Assembly (NCBI RefSeq): GCF_003013715.1 | Contig: NC_072812.1 | Span: 1,426,001-1,490,000 of the forward strand | Direction of reading: 5' to 3' | Length of the DNA: 64,000 bases | Source: Candidozyma auris | Lineage: Eukaryota; Ascomycota; Pichiomycetes; Serinales; Metschnikowiaceae | Program-made: the position numbers and the translations under genes | Part shown: positions 11,101 through 20,132 of the stretch, piece after piece | Layout of the letters: each line of letters opens with the position of its first letter | Position numbering within the stretch: position 1 is the stretch's first letter | Notes under the pieces: generated by a model | Databases searched by the model: none | What the model was told of the DNA's origin: nothing | What the model saw: the letters and a program-made list of their open reading frames with translations, nothing else

Positions 11101-11451
11101 CTCGCCGGGCTTCGTTTCATCCTTCCATTCAGGAACAGGTTCAGCTACTTTTTTGTCCTTCTTTGCTTTCTTCTCGGAGGGCTTCTTGTTCTTAGCTTCT
11201 TCTTCCTGCTTCTTTTTCTTTGCTAGGAACTTAGCCAACTTCTCGGCTTTCTTTCTCTCATTCTCTAACTGCTTTGGGGTCTTCTCCTTCTTTGGCTCTT
11301 CACCATTTTGAGGTTGTGGCTGGGCCGAAGAGTTCTTCTGCAAGTCTTGTTCCGACATTTTTGCAAGACTCAATTGTCTGGATATACGAAACTGACTATA
11401 TAGTAGGGGTCTCCGTGTAAGTTTTCCGAAGGGAAGTTTCCTGTGGAGCAT
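8197..11451 (-). CDS. VAS1: Valyl-tRNA synthetase, cytosolic and mitochondrial
   Basis: Charges tRNA-Val with valine. 1084 residues from the first ATG. Class I landmarks: GALHIGHAL with HIGH at 180-183, and RKMSKSLGN with KMSKS at 685-689. A CP1 editing domain lies between them, then the anticodon-binding domain and a C-terminal coiled coil of about 70 residues. The first 31 residues are basic, hydroxylated and free of acids, like a mitochondrial presequence. A second in-frame Met (residue 32, base 11358) begins the Lys-rich appendage typical of the cytosolic form. As in baker's yeast, one gene probably makes both enzymes from two start codons. Confidence 0.97.
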   Translation of the reverse strand: MLHRKLPFGKLTRRPLLYSQFRISRQLSLAKMSEQDLQKNSSAQPQPQNGEEPKKEKTPKQLENERKKAEKLAKFLAKKKKQEEEAKNKKPSEKKAKKDKKVAEPVPEWKDETKPGEKKVLASLDDAAFKAYNPKNVESSWYAWWEKQGYFEPQLDEGKIKKEGQFTIPAPPPNVTGALHIGHALTIAIQDTLIRYNRMKGKTTMFLPGFDHAGISTQSVVEKQMWKTEGKTRHDYGREKFVGKVWEWKEEYHARIKNQVKRLGASYDWTREAFTMDPKLSEAVIEAFVRLHEDGTIYRASRLVNWSTKLNTAISNLEVENKTINGRTLLSVPDYDQKIEFGVLTSYSYPVVDSEEKITVATTRPETLFGDTGVAVHPEDPRYKHLHGKFVQHPFLDRKIPIVTDAEAVDMTFGTGAVKITPAHDQNDYNTGKRHNLEFINILTDDGLLNDNCGEWKGIKRFDARSKVIEELKKKGLYVDQKDNEMTIPTCSRSGDVIEPLLKPQWWVRQDEMAKEAIKAVKSGEITITPQSSEKEYFQWMENIQDWCISRQLWWGHRCPVYFVNIEGKEGDPLDNNYWIAGRSFEEALDKAKKKFPDVKFTLQQDEDVLDTWFSSGLWPISTLGWPNNTKDLELFAPMSMLETGWDILFFWVSRMILLCLKLTGKVPFKEVFCHSLVRDAQGRKMSKSLGNVVDPLDVISGISLEQLHEKLKVGNLDAREIEKASAGQKQSYPNGIPECGTDALRFALCAYTTGGRDINLDILRVEGYRKFCNKMYQATKFVLGRLGGDYKPPATHAKNGNESLVEKWILHRLTHATKSFTEHIEKREFSETTSAVYNFWYDLCDVYIENSKNLIQDGTEEQKKSAKDTLYTCIDQGLKMIHPFMPFVTEEMWQRLPRRAGDETPSITVAQFPEYEPSFDDKESHDAYELVLAITKGARSLLSQYNILKNGQVYVETTDENVRQIAKDQENSIVSLIKGVERIDVLEANQQVPSGCALNGVNATTNVHVLVKGQIDLDAEIAKVSKKLSNVKELDTKLKDSISKFTEKTKQEAKDAAYKRQENFRAEIEGYEQTIAILEKLKL

Positions 11452-11671
11452 TCACTTGGGGCGTCTTGGAAAATTTTTTGGTACGTATCAAGACTCACAT
11501 CCGTGCACCAATATATAACTTCCCTTGTTCTTTATCTAAATCAGTCTTCTAATAATGTTACAGTTCATTAATGTTTACGTAGCACTATTTTGTGTGAGTG
11601 TCGTCTTACATCATCAAGTTTTTCATGCGTGGTCAAGCTGCTTTTTATCGGCCAACTTTGTCAATTACTTA

Positions 11672-13213
11672 TTAACTTGTTTTCTGCTTTTTTGTATCTT
11701 CTTCATCCAGATCTAAATCTGCAAATCTGCTTCGCTTGGCACCCCCAAACCAGGACCTTCTTGAATTGGAAGACACAAAGCCTGGGCTTGTATTATCATC
11801 TTCATCTCTAGCGAACACAATAGTATCAAGATCAATAGGCCTATCCTTCTGTTGATTAAGTCTATTGATCATAGCCTTCGACATACGTGCATTTGTATTC
11901 TTATTGGCACGCACTCCATCAATTTGTTTACTTAGACCAAGTCCAACTTCCTCACCAAATGCATCTATCACAGTGTGTTCCTCCTTGCCGAACACCATCT
12001 TGCTCTGAGCCTTTCTTATCTCAGACATTTGAGTTCTTTCCCTCATTTTCCTGAACCTTCGGCCGCCCCTTTTCTTTGACTTTTGCTCTTTTGGAACTGG
12101 TAGAGCTTTTGGAGCTGCCTTGTCCGGAGGAGTGAGGAGTTGATCGATCTTTCGCTTTATTTCCTCAAGGTACGCTTTCCCAATGCTTCCATCAGGCATG
12201 GCACCAGATAAGTCAATACGGGCAGCTAAAATTATTTTTGAACTTATGATTCTGAGTGCCTGTCTCTTGATCTCAGGGGGTAAACCAACCACCAAGTCGC
12301 TGTAGTATAAGTAACCCGTGGCTCTTACTATCGTTGACCGTGTATTTTGTTGGGACAGTATATCTCTTACGCCAAATGAAGGAAGGTTGCAAGCTGGAGT
12401 CAAAGCAAGCTGACGTAGCGAGCCAATACTAATAAGAAGCTGAGAAGTTACTGTCGGCCCGATAAGACTATTGACATTAGGAGCGTATTTGGAAAGTTTT
12501 CGGGACACAAACACTGAGAGTTCTTTGATGAAGTCGTTTAATTGAAAGCATAAGTCGCAGGCCTTGCGTATACGTGACATATCTTTCTCGTTTAAAGGAA
12601 ACAGGTGAGCAAATGATTCTAGCGCAGCCATCGATATGGCGAGTACTTTGGTGTTAGATACAATCTTTTGCAACTCGGGTTCTTTCTTCTTTATACCTAT
12701 GAGATCCAGCCCAATTAGAGTGACAACCCTGCAGTAGTCAATTGGATTGGATACGAGAACTTCTAGTTCTCCAAACACTAATTTGTAATGCGTTCGCACG
12801 AATCGATGCAAGAGAGTAATTTCGTCGTTGATAAGTGTTGGAAGCTCACTTATTTGCATAAGAAATCTCATCTCCTCACTTTGGTTCTCACCATTCGCTG
12901 TAGCCAATAATTCCATATAGTCAGTATCCTGTTCATCGACATAATTTCGCAACTTCTGTCGTATCTGGGGAATGAAATCGAGAACAGAGCTCAATTCAGT
13001 AGGATCGGACACATGAGCGATATCAAGATGTTGTAGCTTTGTGCCAACAGTGTGACGATGACTTGATTGTAGTAGGTCTTCCCAATAGCGTACGTGGGAA
13101 TTCAGTGTGGCGGTTTCATAACTCTCTTTCTGGCTAACAAACTCAGTTTCATTCTCTGAGTCACTTTGTAGGTCTGCTAGCAAATCCTCTTCAAAATTTG
13201 GTTTATCCGCCAT
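11672..13213 (-). CDS. PRP31: Pre-mRNA splicing factor Prp31
   Basis: Prp31 binds the U4 snRNA 5' stem-loop with Snu13 and is required to assemble the U4/U6.U5 tri-snRNP. 513 residues from the ATG at 13213, where the sequence MADKPNFEEDLLADL matches the family N-terminus. It contains a helical NOSIC region, the Nop domain (about 190-340), a basic KKRGGRRFRKMRER block and the C-terminal GKEEHTVIDAFGEEVGLGLSK segment typical of Prp31. The frame is open for 43 more codons upstream, but those would overlap RRP46 and have no family match. PRP31 and RRP46 are divergent with about 115 bp between starts. Confidence 0.93.
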   Translation of the reverse strand: MADKPNFEEDLLADLQSDSENETEFVSQKESYETATLNSHVRYWEDLLQSSHRHTVGTKLQHLDIAHVSDPTELSSVLDFIPQIRQKLRNYVDEQDTDYMELLATANGENQSEEMRFLMQISELPTLINDEITLLHRFVRTHYKLVFGELEVLVSNPIDYCRVVTLIGLDLIGIKKKEPELQKIVSNTKVLAISMAALESFAHLFPLNEKDMSRIRKACDLCFQLNDFIKELSVFVSRKLSKYAPNVNSLIGPTVTSQLLISIGSLRQLALTPACNLPSFGVRDILSQQNTRSTIVRATGYLYYSDLVVGLPPEIKRQALRIISSKIILAARIDLSGAMPDGSIGKAYLEEIKRKIDQLLTPPDKAAPKALPVPKEQKSKKRGGRRFRKMRERTQMSEIRKAQSKMVFGKEEHTVIDAFGEEVGLGLSKQIDGVRANKNTNARMSKAMINRLNQQKDRPIDLDTIVFARDEDDNTSPGFVSSNSRRSWFGGAKRSRFADLDLDEEDTKKQKTS

Positions 13214-13327
13214 TTGCAGCCGTTTACTTAAATCCATACATTTGAGCCTTAGTAATAACATTGAGTTCCCTGCACACAAGCTCATCTTAACCGGTGCACC
13301 TACGCTGCCTTTGATTCTCGCTTCCTG

Positions 13328-14065
13328 ATGAGACAAGCTCAACCGTGGATGATTGCTCTTCAGGCTAAACTTTCCGAGCTCACAGAGGTCGATGGGTCTG
13401 CAAGGCTCACTGTGGGTAATACTATAGTCCTTGTTTCTGTAGCTGGGCCCTTAGAAGCTAAGCCCAGACAAGAGTTGCCTACTCAAGCCAGTTTGGAGAT
13501 TGTTGTGCGTCCAAGTCGAGGACTAAGCTCAACAAGAGAAAAGGTTCTTGAGGACTTACTTAGGTCAGTACTTCAGCTGGTAATTATTCGTCACCAATAC
13601 CCACGTCAGCTAATTCAGATAGTTGTCCAATTCCTCACAACCGACCTCGACAGAGAAGGAGCTATCGTTATATCAGGAGACACAGCTGCTTCAGGTGGTG
13701 CTTTCACGTCAAACGAGCTCAGTGCTGCATTAAACGCTTGCTACTTTGCTTTGATTGACGCCAATGTGGCTCTTTACAACTCCTTTGCAGCGGTTTCGGT
13801 GGCCATCGACCAGGATGGTAAATGTATGGAGACCCCGTCTCTCAAACAACTACAAAACAGCTCGAGCCATCATGTAGTCTGCTTTGATATAAGAGACCAA
13901 AAGTCACACAAAATATTGCTAGTCGAAAGTAATGGCACCTTTTCTGAAGAAGAACTCATAAAAGTTATTGAGCTTGCGGCTACAGCTACCCAGAAGATAC
14001 ACACATCATGCCAGAGACCATTAGTTGAAGACAAGGTTAAGCTGGACTTCATCTGGTCGAGCTGA
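13328..14065 (+). CDS. RRP46: Exosome core subunit Rrp46
   Basis: Rrp46 is one of six RNase PH-like proteins forming the barrel of the RNA exosome (rRNA processing, RNA decay). 245 residues against 223 in baker's yeast. It shows the RNase PH fold in order: a DGSARL strand, GPLEAKPRQELP, the LEIVVRPSRG strand, TREKVLEDLLRSVL, and the later LSAALNACYFALIDA helix. Phosphorolytic active-site residues are not expected, because the eukaryotic ring is inert. A second ATG at 13349 gives MIALQAKLSEL, which aligns better with relatives and may be the true start. Confidence 0.92.
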   Translation: MRQAQPWMIALQAKLSELTEVDGSARLTVGNTIVLVSVAGPLEAKPRQELPTQASLEIVVRPSRGLSSTREKVLEDLLRSVLQLVIIRHQYPRQLIQIVVQFLTTDLDREGAIVISGDTAASGGAFTSNELSAALNACYFALIDANVALYNSFAAVSVAIDQDGKCMETPSLKQLQNSSSHHVVCFDIRDQKSHKILLVESNGTFSEEELIKVIELAATATQKIHTSCQRPLVEDKVKLDFIWSS

Positions 14066-14153
14066 TGGTGCAACAGTGAAGAGTACCGTTTAATGACAAT
14101 AATATAACTAGAAATACAAACTCTTAGAATTCTCGTAAATAACCGAAGCAGAT

Positions 14154-15947
14154 TTAGTATAGGGTCGCCAATGGATCCAAACGGTTGCCAGCGAAGCCTC
14201 CAGACCCTCCATTTTGACCCGCAAGCAAGTTGATTTCCCCATTTTGGAATCTATTGTTTGGATTCAGTTTATGCTTGAACGTAAACCCTATAAAGTTATT
14301 TTTTCCAACATTTCTCCCGCTCGCTTTGTCTAAAATGGATTCATTCTGCTCTTGTCTAGCAAAGACATCTTTATATTTCGCCATGCTCTCTTCGTCCTCG
14401 AAATCGTCAAAATAGCCGGCATCTTCCTCGTTGTCTAATTGTGGCGTGAATGGAGGGGTTTTCTCTCTTAAATGGTCCCAGTCACGAATGTCGCTGAAGT
14501 ACGGTTGTGCTTGTACCTGCTTTATGTTCCTCAAACGGCTTGATGGAGAAGCTATCAATTTAGTGATCAATGCCCATGTTCTATCTGAGAATACATAACG
14601 ACCATCCCTTGTTTGGGGTCTTCTCAATGCTGACTTCCAGTGCTTTAAGTTGTAATAAGTTTCGTCTTGCTTGCGTCCACTGAATGGTGGATATCCACAA
14701 AGCGCTTCGAATAACATGCAGCCCAATGACCAATAGTCAATGGTAAAGTCGTAGTTCTTGCCCTCTAATACCTCGAGAGCCATGTAGTCCGGAGAGCCCA
14801 CGATCGAATTCGCAAGGTTGTGATGGCCTTGCGATTGCTTGAAAATCTTTTGACGCTCATACATAAGCTTCGAAGGAACCTCGTAATGATCCAAATCTTG
14901 TAAGTTAGCCAATTTGATTCTCATAGACTCAATTCTGTCACTAGAGACAGTGCCGGCGGCCAAACCAAAATCAGTCAACTTAATATGACCTTTAGAGTCA
15001 ATCAAGAAGTTTTCCGGTTTCAAGTCACGGTGGGTAAAACCTAGATCATGTAAAGAGTTCACCGCAGCAAACATCTCAGCAATGTAGAATCTAGCATGTG
15101 GTGGAATAAGATAGCCGGTATTGTTAAGAAGAGTTCTGAAGTCTCCACCAGGGACGAATTCCATAGCTAAAAACACTTTCTCCGCATCTTGGAAAGCATA
15201 TAATAACTTGACCAACCAGTCGGATCTTGTGTTTGTCAAAATGTCTCTTTCGGTCAAGACGTGTCTTGTCTCATCAAGCTTCACCAATAGCTTCTTATTC
15301 AAAACTTTCAACGCACAAACTTCTCTTGTGTCTTTCTTTCTGGCTAAAAACACCTGGCCATAACCTCCCTGACCAACTTGGGTAATCATTTCAAAATCCT
15401 TATGCTTTGGCTTGATTCTTCTTTTACGTAGAAGAGCTCTTTCTCTTCCCACGTAGCTCTTCCATTCCAATTGAGCTCTTTTAGGGTTCGAAGCGTAATT
15501 GGGATCACTTTGTAAACGAGCCTCAACCAATCTGCTTCTTTCGTGTCTCGAAATGACATAGTCAAACATGTCACAATAGTAGTCTAAAAAGTACAACTGC
15601 ACAACTGAGGTGAGTCTCTTTGTTTTGGCTGTGTTGGCCTTGGAATGGAAGTCGGGCCCCAAGAAGGAGTTCTGTGGTTGGAGCCTGTTGATGTCATTCT
15701 GAAGCTTTATATTTTGAGCCTGAGGCGTCAATGGCTGTGATTTCCCAATGGGCGTTTTGTGAAGCACCAGCTTTGTGGGTGAGTTGAGTGGAGTTATGTT
15801 CTCCTTATTGTAGGGCTCTTTCACTGGGGTCCTACAAGAGGCATCCACGTCCATCATGTTGGACTGGAAGGAGACATTCTCTAATGACTGGGAGATGTCT
15901 GCCATGTCCACCGTCCTGTTATGGCGAGGGCTCCGAAGAAACGGCAT
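14154..15947 (-). CDS. DBF2: NDR-family kinase Dbf2 (mitotic exit network)
   Basis: Ser/Thr kinase of the mitotic exit network. It works with Mob1 downstream of Cdc15 to promote Cdc14 release and cytokinesis. 597 residues. After a Ser/Thr-Pro-rich N-tail comes the Mob-binding helical segment (about 105-165, ending KRRIKPKHKDFE). The kinase domain follows: VGQGGYGQVFLA nucleotide loop, HRDLKPENFLID catalytic loop, and TDFGLAAG. A long insert, as in NDR/LATS kinases, precedes the activation segment SIVGSPDYMALEV. The C-terminal hydrophobic motif FIGFTF is present near residue 560. Baker's yeast has the paralogue Dbf20; only one copy is seen here. Confidence 0.95.
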   Translation of the reverse strand: MPFLRSPRHNRTVDMADISQSLENVSFQSNMMDVDASCRTPVKEPYNKENITPLNSPTKLVLHKTPIGKSQPLTPQAQNIKLQNDINRLQPQNSFLGPDFHSKANTAKTKRLTSVVQLYFLDYYCDMFDYVISRHERSRLVEARLQSDPNYASNPKRAQLEWKSYVGRERALLRKRRIKPKHKDFEMITQVGQGGYGQVFLARKKDTREVCALKVLNKKLLVKLDETRHVLTERDILTNTRSDWLVKLLYAFQDAEKVFLAMEFVPGGDFRTLLNNTGYLIPPHARFYIAEMFAAVNSLHDLGFTHRDLKPENFLIDSKGHIKLTDFGLAAGTVSSDRIESMRIKLANLQDLDHYEVPSKLMYERQKIFKQSQGHHNLANSIVGSPDYMALEVLEGKNYDFTIDYWSLGCMLFEALCGYPPFSGRKQDETYYNLKHWKSALRRPQTRDGRYVFSDRTWALITKLIASPSSRLRNIKQVQAQPYFSDIRDWDHLREKTPPFTPQLDNEEDAGYFDDFEDEESMAKYKDVFARQEQNESILDKASGRNVGKNNFIGFTFKHKLNPNNRFQNGEINLLAGQNGGSGGFAGNRLDPLATLY

Positions 15948-16571
15948 GGCGAACTTTGCTTGTTAGAAAAAGACTTTGGAGATTGTGATTATTGTTATGG
16001 CAAAGCGAGATTTGTGACGATGTGAATGTTTACATTCCGTCCCAAGTAGGCAGTAATGACTCGCGCAACGAAGGAGCTTCTGTGCATATTCGCAGCCATA
16101 AGAAAAAGACTTCGATTCGAGAATAGGCTCGTGCAAGCAACCCTCAATAAGAAATATCTTACGTTGCAATGATAAATGCGACAACTATAAAAGTTTAAGG
16201 ATCTAGCATGCGTACGATATTCGCTTGTCCAGTGGTGTTTACATCGATATGCAGTTTCTTTGATTCTCACTTCGCTAGACGACGGAAGTAATGTACTACG
16301 GGTTTTGTTGATAAATCACTCGTGTTCCCCTTTAAGTTTATTTTAAATCTTTGCTTCTGTCCAAGACGGATTTTAAGTGAGGCTTTCCCCGGAACAGAGA
16401 TCACGTGCTGGTGGTCTGCCGTTCTTATTGTCGCCCAACAATGGTTAACCCATGATGCGTTCGTGAGCAGCATATGCGTCCCCTCAACCAGTCACATGCG
16501 AAGTACCCAAACTTTGCAATTAAAAGCGGTCCATTCTCGCAACCAACTTTTTCATTCCTAGCTTAACAGTC
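15948..16571. other. 624 bp divergent promoter, DBF2/AYR1
   Basis: Shared upstream region of two divergent genes. It holds one CACGTG E-box (16402-16407), the core for Cbf1/Pho4-type bHLH factors. I see no RNA gene or ATG-started coding frame that I can support. Confidence 0.45.
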
Positions 16572-17462
16572 ATGACGAAATATGCTTTGATCACTGGCGC
16601 TTCCTCGGGCATTGGCTACCAAATGGCGATTGCTCTCCACAAGCGGGGCTACTCTATCATTGGCGTGAGTCCCCAAAGGGATCTTTGGGGAATGAAGCCT
16701 CTAGAGAAGGAGATTGGTCTTGTGCCTTTGGCGTTGGACATTACCAAGCCCAAAGACGTTGAGGCAGCTGCTGAAAAAGTTAGACAAATCACTGGTGGTA
16801 GATTAGACATTCTTTACAACAATGCTGGTATCAGTAACCTTGGCGGCCCAGCCATTGAGTATGACGACGATAAGTTGCGGTTGCTTTTCGATGTCAACGT
16901 TCTAGGCCACATGTTTATGACCAAATATTTCAGTGACATGGTGATCGAGGCCAAGGGCACGATTGTGTTTACCAGTTCGGTGGCTGCAAGAGTGCCGCTC
17001 TCTTGGGTTTCCGCGTACTGTGCCACCAAAGCTGCAATCGACCAGTATGCATTGGGATTGAGGGCCGAGATGAAGCCATTTGGCGTCAAAGTGCACAGTG
17101 TGATCACCGGAGGTGTCAACACTGCCATTTGCGACCCCTTGTCGACGCCAACGTTGCTCAGCGATCGTTACGATGTCCCTGGCATATATGAGAGCATCCA
17201 TGCGTCAGCCAACATGAGCAGAAACCCAAAAACCAGCATCAGTGCAGAAAAGTACGCCAACCAAGTGGCGCTGCAAATCACCAAGAAGAGAGACGTTGGG
17301 TTCAATATATACCGCGGGTACAGGGCGTACTTTTTGCATTTCGTACGTTTCTGGTGCCCATTGTGGTTGTGCGAGATAGGTATCCAGAATCATTTTAAGC
17401 AGTACGCTGTGCTCAGGGCGATTGCAAAATTGGTGCGCCAAAAGGATAGACAGAGAAAGTGA
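16572..17462 (+). CDS. AYR1: Short-chain reductase, Ayr1-like (1-acyl-DHAP reductase)
   Basis: 296 residues, a length matching Ayr1 (297). Ayr1 reduces 1-acyl-dihydroxyacetone phosphate to lysophosphatidate with NADPH on ER and lipid droplets. SDR motifs: ITGASSGIG cofactor loop near residue 8, NNAG at about 87, and the catalytic YCATK (Tyr149, Lys153) preceded by TSS. The C-terminal part holds a hydrophobic/aromatic segment (FLHFVRFWCPLWL) that could anchor it to a membrane. Substrate is inferred from overall similarity, and SDR specificity is hard to read from sequence. Note the lipid theme shared with SCT1 about 40 kb away. Confidence 0.78.
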   Translation: MTKYALITGASSGIGYQMAIALHKRGYSIIGVSPQRDLWGMKPLEKEIGLVPLALDITKPKDVEAAAEKVRQITGGRLDILYNNAGISNLGGPAIEYDDDKLRLLFDVNVLGHMFMTKYFSDMVIEAKGTIVFTSSVAARVPLSWVSAYCATKAAIDQYALGLRAEMKPFGVKVHSVITGGVNTAICDPLSTPTLLSDRYDVPGIYESIHASANMSRNPKTSISAEKYANQVALQITKKRDVGFNIYRGYRAYFLHFVRFWCPLWLCEIGIQNHFKQYAVLRAIAKLVRQKDRQRK

Positions 17463-17633
17463 GCTGGATCACAAGACACTCTCAGTGTATACTTGGCTTC
17501 CCGTGAAACCCGGCGAATTCCGCCTCAAGCGCGAGCCGTAGAACCGACTAGCACCCACCTGGTGTGGGGCTCTGAACTGCTTTATATGAATTTTACTTAG
17601 GTCATTGTGTTTGTAGTGGTGTAAACCCCACAA

Positions 17634-17749
17634 GGGGAAGAGGGTGTGAGAGGGTGCGAGAGGTTGGTGTGGGAAAATGGTGCGGGAGCGAGACAGTCGG
17701 TGGTGTGAGGGGGCATGGAAGGAGAGCAAAGGGTAGACAGGGCAAGGGG
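17634..17749 (+). repeat. Purine-rich tract with nine G-runs
   Basis: Nine runs of three to five G on the plus strand within 116 nt (starting at 17634, 17642, 17652, 17671, 17684, 17709, 17731, 17740 and 17746), set in a mostly A/G context. Three of them form AGGGG stress-element pentamers (17633, 17708, 17745). Some spacing could allow a G-quadruplex; loops are uneven. Confidence 0.45.
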
Positions 17750-18218
17750 AGCGACAAAAGGCGATAAAATTGCCGGCTGGATCCAGTTCACTTGAGCCGG
17801 CATTAGGCCTTCGGCAACAGAGACAAATGTCCGATAGAGTAAGTCGGGGAAACTCATAAGCCTTGGGTGAAAAGGTTTGCGAAAGAGTGCACGGAAGAGT
17901 GGGTGCGAAATTAGACTTGGGAGGCAGTCAGTTGAGGAAAGGAAAACCGCATCAGAGACACATAAGATTATTCTGAAGGATGGCCTGGTTGAAAGTGGAG
18001 GCGCTGGAATACATGGCAAGGGTTAGCGCAAAGCCGTGGAGAATGATAAAAGCGATGATAACAACGGGAAGGGAACAAGACAACTGACTATTGGCAATTG
18101 CCCATCCTCTGGTTGTAGCTTATTGAGAATGAGGGCTTCCCCACAGCAGTGAGAGTAAATGGAATGAAAAAAGTGTGCAAGAGGGCAAAGAAACGATGGC
18201 ATTTCGGACTTTCGACTT

Positions 18219-18538
18219 CCGAGGGCGCCTCTCCTGCCTCCTTCTGCTCGTCACCACCCGCAAAACGCACTCAACGCCTTGGATGTGCCCTCGGAACTTC
18301 CCAGAGCCTGCTCGTGACTTCAACTACCTGGCGCCACCTCCAACACCCAAGCAATTGTAACATTACTCGTACGACGTTGCAATGAATTAATAGAATGCTG
18401 CCAGAGACGTTGTATGATGATGTTCATCGTCAAACGGTCAATATATAAGGCATCGAAAGTCTCTGCTCCCATCTGTAGAGCCATTTTTGTTCTTACCCTA
18501 AGACCGACCCCCCGGAACTCGCCGTGAGGAGCCCTCGG
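18219..18538. promoter_or_regulatory. Three CCTCGG motifs upstream of the Ato gene
   Basis: CCGAGG at 18219-18224, CCTCGG at 18289-18294 and CCTCGG at 18533-18538, all within 490 bp of the start codon. CCTCGG is the core bound by the fungal fatty-acid regulators FarA/FarB and their Candida relative Ctf1. The same cluster occurs upstream of FOX2 in this window. Confidence 0.45.
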
Positions 18539-18703
18539 AAACCCCACCCATCTCGCATTTCACTCGGTGCTGCAAAAGAGTCTCTTTTTTTTGCACCCGC
18601 CAGCCCAGCTCCCAGCCCCACAAGTTCTCGTATAAATATGATGCACCCCCAACGAACGGTGGTGTATCTCGTATCATCTCAATCGAAATCACTATCGTCC
18701 CTA

Positions 18704-19519
18704 ATGTCTGACTTGGAAGCCCAACAACCCCAAGACCACACGCTCGCAGTGGAGCAGAACGACAATGCCTCTGCGACCCATCACAACGACAACCCTAATA
18801 TCACTAGGGTGGTACATGATGATGACTATATTCACTTTGGCAACGAAAAATACCATAAGGCTGACTTGGCTTCAGCCTTTGGTGGTACGCTCAACCCTGG
18901 TTTGAGTCCCCCTCCAAAACACGACTTGGCTAACCCTGCTCCTTTGGGGTTGTGCGGTTTCGCCTTGACTACTTTTGTCTTGTCTCTCATCAACTGCGAG
19001 GCCCACGGTGTTTCCATTCCAAACATTGTGGTGGGCTTGGCTTTCTTTTATGGCGGTGCTGCTCAATTCCTTGCTGGAATGTTTGAGATTGCCGTTGGTA
19101 ACACTTTTGGTGGTGTGGCTTTGTCTTCGTACGCTGGCTTCTGGTGCTCATGGGCTGCCATCCAGGTAGATTCCTTTGGCATCAAGAGTGCTTTTGCAGA
19201 GGATGAAACTTCCATGCGTTACGCTCTAGGGATATTTATGGTTGGTTGGTTTATCTTCACCTTCTTCTTGTGCGTACTCACATTGAAGTCCACCTTGGCA
19301 TTCTTCTTGTTGTTTTTCTTCTTGAGTCTTACATTTTTGTTATTGGCTATTGCTGAGTTCAACGGCAAGGTCGGGACAAAGAAGGCTGGCGGTGTTTTTG
19401 GTGTGATTACTGCGTTGGTGGCATGGTACAATGCCTACGCTGGTATCGCTAATGAGCAAAACTCGTACATAATCGTCAAGGCGCTTCCATTACCTGACTT
19501 GCTGGCCAAGCGGGATTAA
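18704..19519 (+). CDS. Ato-family acetate/ammonium transporter (GPR1/FUN34/YaaH)
   Basis: 271 residues from the ATG at 18704. Members of this family move acetate or ammonium across the plasma membrane; in Candida they support growth on carboxylic acids and amino acids and alkalinise the medium. A hydrophilic N-tail of about 75 residues precedes the signature NPAPLGLCGFALTTF. Six hydrophobic helices follow, including the FFYGGAAQFLAGMFE segment with the family's central polar residues. Candida species carry many ATO paralogues, so I give no number. The frame opens earlier at a GTG (18524), but the first ATG is at 18704. Confidence 0.93.
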   Translation: MSDLEAQQPQDHTLAVEQNDNASATHHNDNPNITRVVHDDDYIHFGNEKYHKADLASAFGGTLNPGLSPPPKHDLANPAPLGLCGFALTTFVLSLINCEAHGVSIPNIVVGLAFFYGGAAQFLAGMFEIAVGNTFGGVALSSYAGFWCSWAAIQVDSFGIKSAFAEDETSMRYALGIFMVGWFIFTFFLCVLTLKSTLAFFLLFFFLSLTFLLLAIAEFNGKVGTKKAGGVFGVITALVAWYNAYAGIANEQNSYIIVKALPLPDLLAKRD

Positions 19520-20132
19520 AACAACTATTTATAAGCTATATAGCTATCTAACTTATTATGTTTCTGCCTTACTACCCATGGCATGATGTCCACACATTGT
19601 AAAATGCCCGAACCCTAGTGTCGATAACGTGCTTCAAAGAATGCTGTATAGCATACAACTGAAAGGAGGCTATATTAGATTGTGACAGAGTATAGACTGT
19701 GAATAAATGACCCGCTCATTATAGATTTGTTCTATATATTCAAATTCACGATAGATCCCTATGAGATCGGACCAACGAGAATATCCTGAGCCACACAGGA
19801 TCAATGCAATTGCCGACTTTCGATCGGCATTCTCGAACTAACTTCTGTCAAGTGTACCCACCTGGAGTGATACTTTGAACAGGAATTCCAATTGAGAACA
19901 AGTCATTTAAACATTTTCGCCGGTTGCCTATTGGGAAATTTGCAGCCATTATTTGAGTCTTGCTTGCGACTCAGAAAAGACATTTTTTTCCACAAATGAT
20001 GAGTTTCTGAGTTGATAATTCTATCTTTTTTTTTTTTTTCTTTTTTCACTTAATTTAAAAAAAGCTCGTTCATGCGTTTTGTTCATATATAAGTTGCATC
20101 CAAACCGCCCGTAGATAAAGGGCTTACAAGAA
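19520..20132. other. 613 bp intergenic, promoter of RAD26
   Basis: Holds the 3' end of the Ato gene and the RAD26 promoter. Visible elements are a T-run of 14 (20026-20039) followed by more T-rich sequence, a TATATAA-like box near 20086, and a weak 6-bp hairpin, TGCCGA (19811-19816) with TCGGCA (19824-19829). No gene seen. Confidence 0.45.

Larger units (their letters stand above)
17463..18703. other. 1.24 kb upstream region of the Ato-family transporter
   Basis: No supported gene. It contains a purine-rich tract with nine G-runs (17634-17749), three CCTCGG motifs (18219-18224 reversed, 18289-18294, 18533-18538), and two TATA-like elements: TATATA at 18442-18447 and a TATAAAT about 70 bp before the ATG. 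The length and motif density suggest a strongly regulated promoter. Confidence 0.5.
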
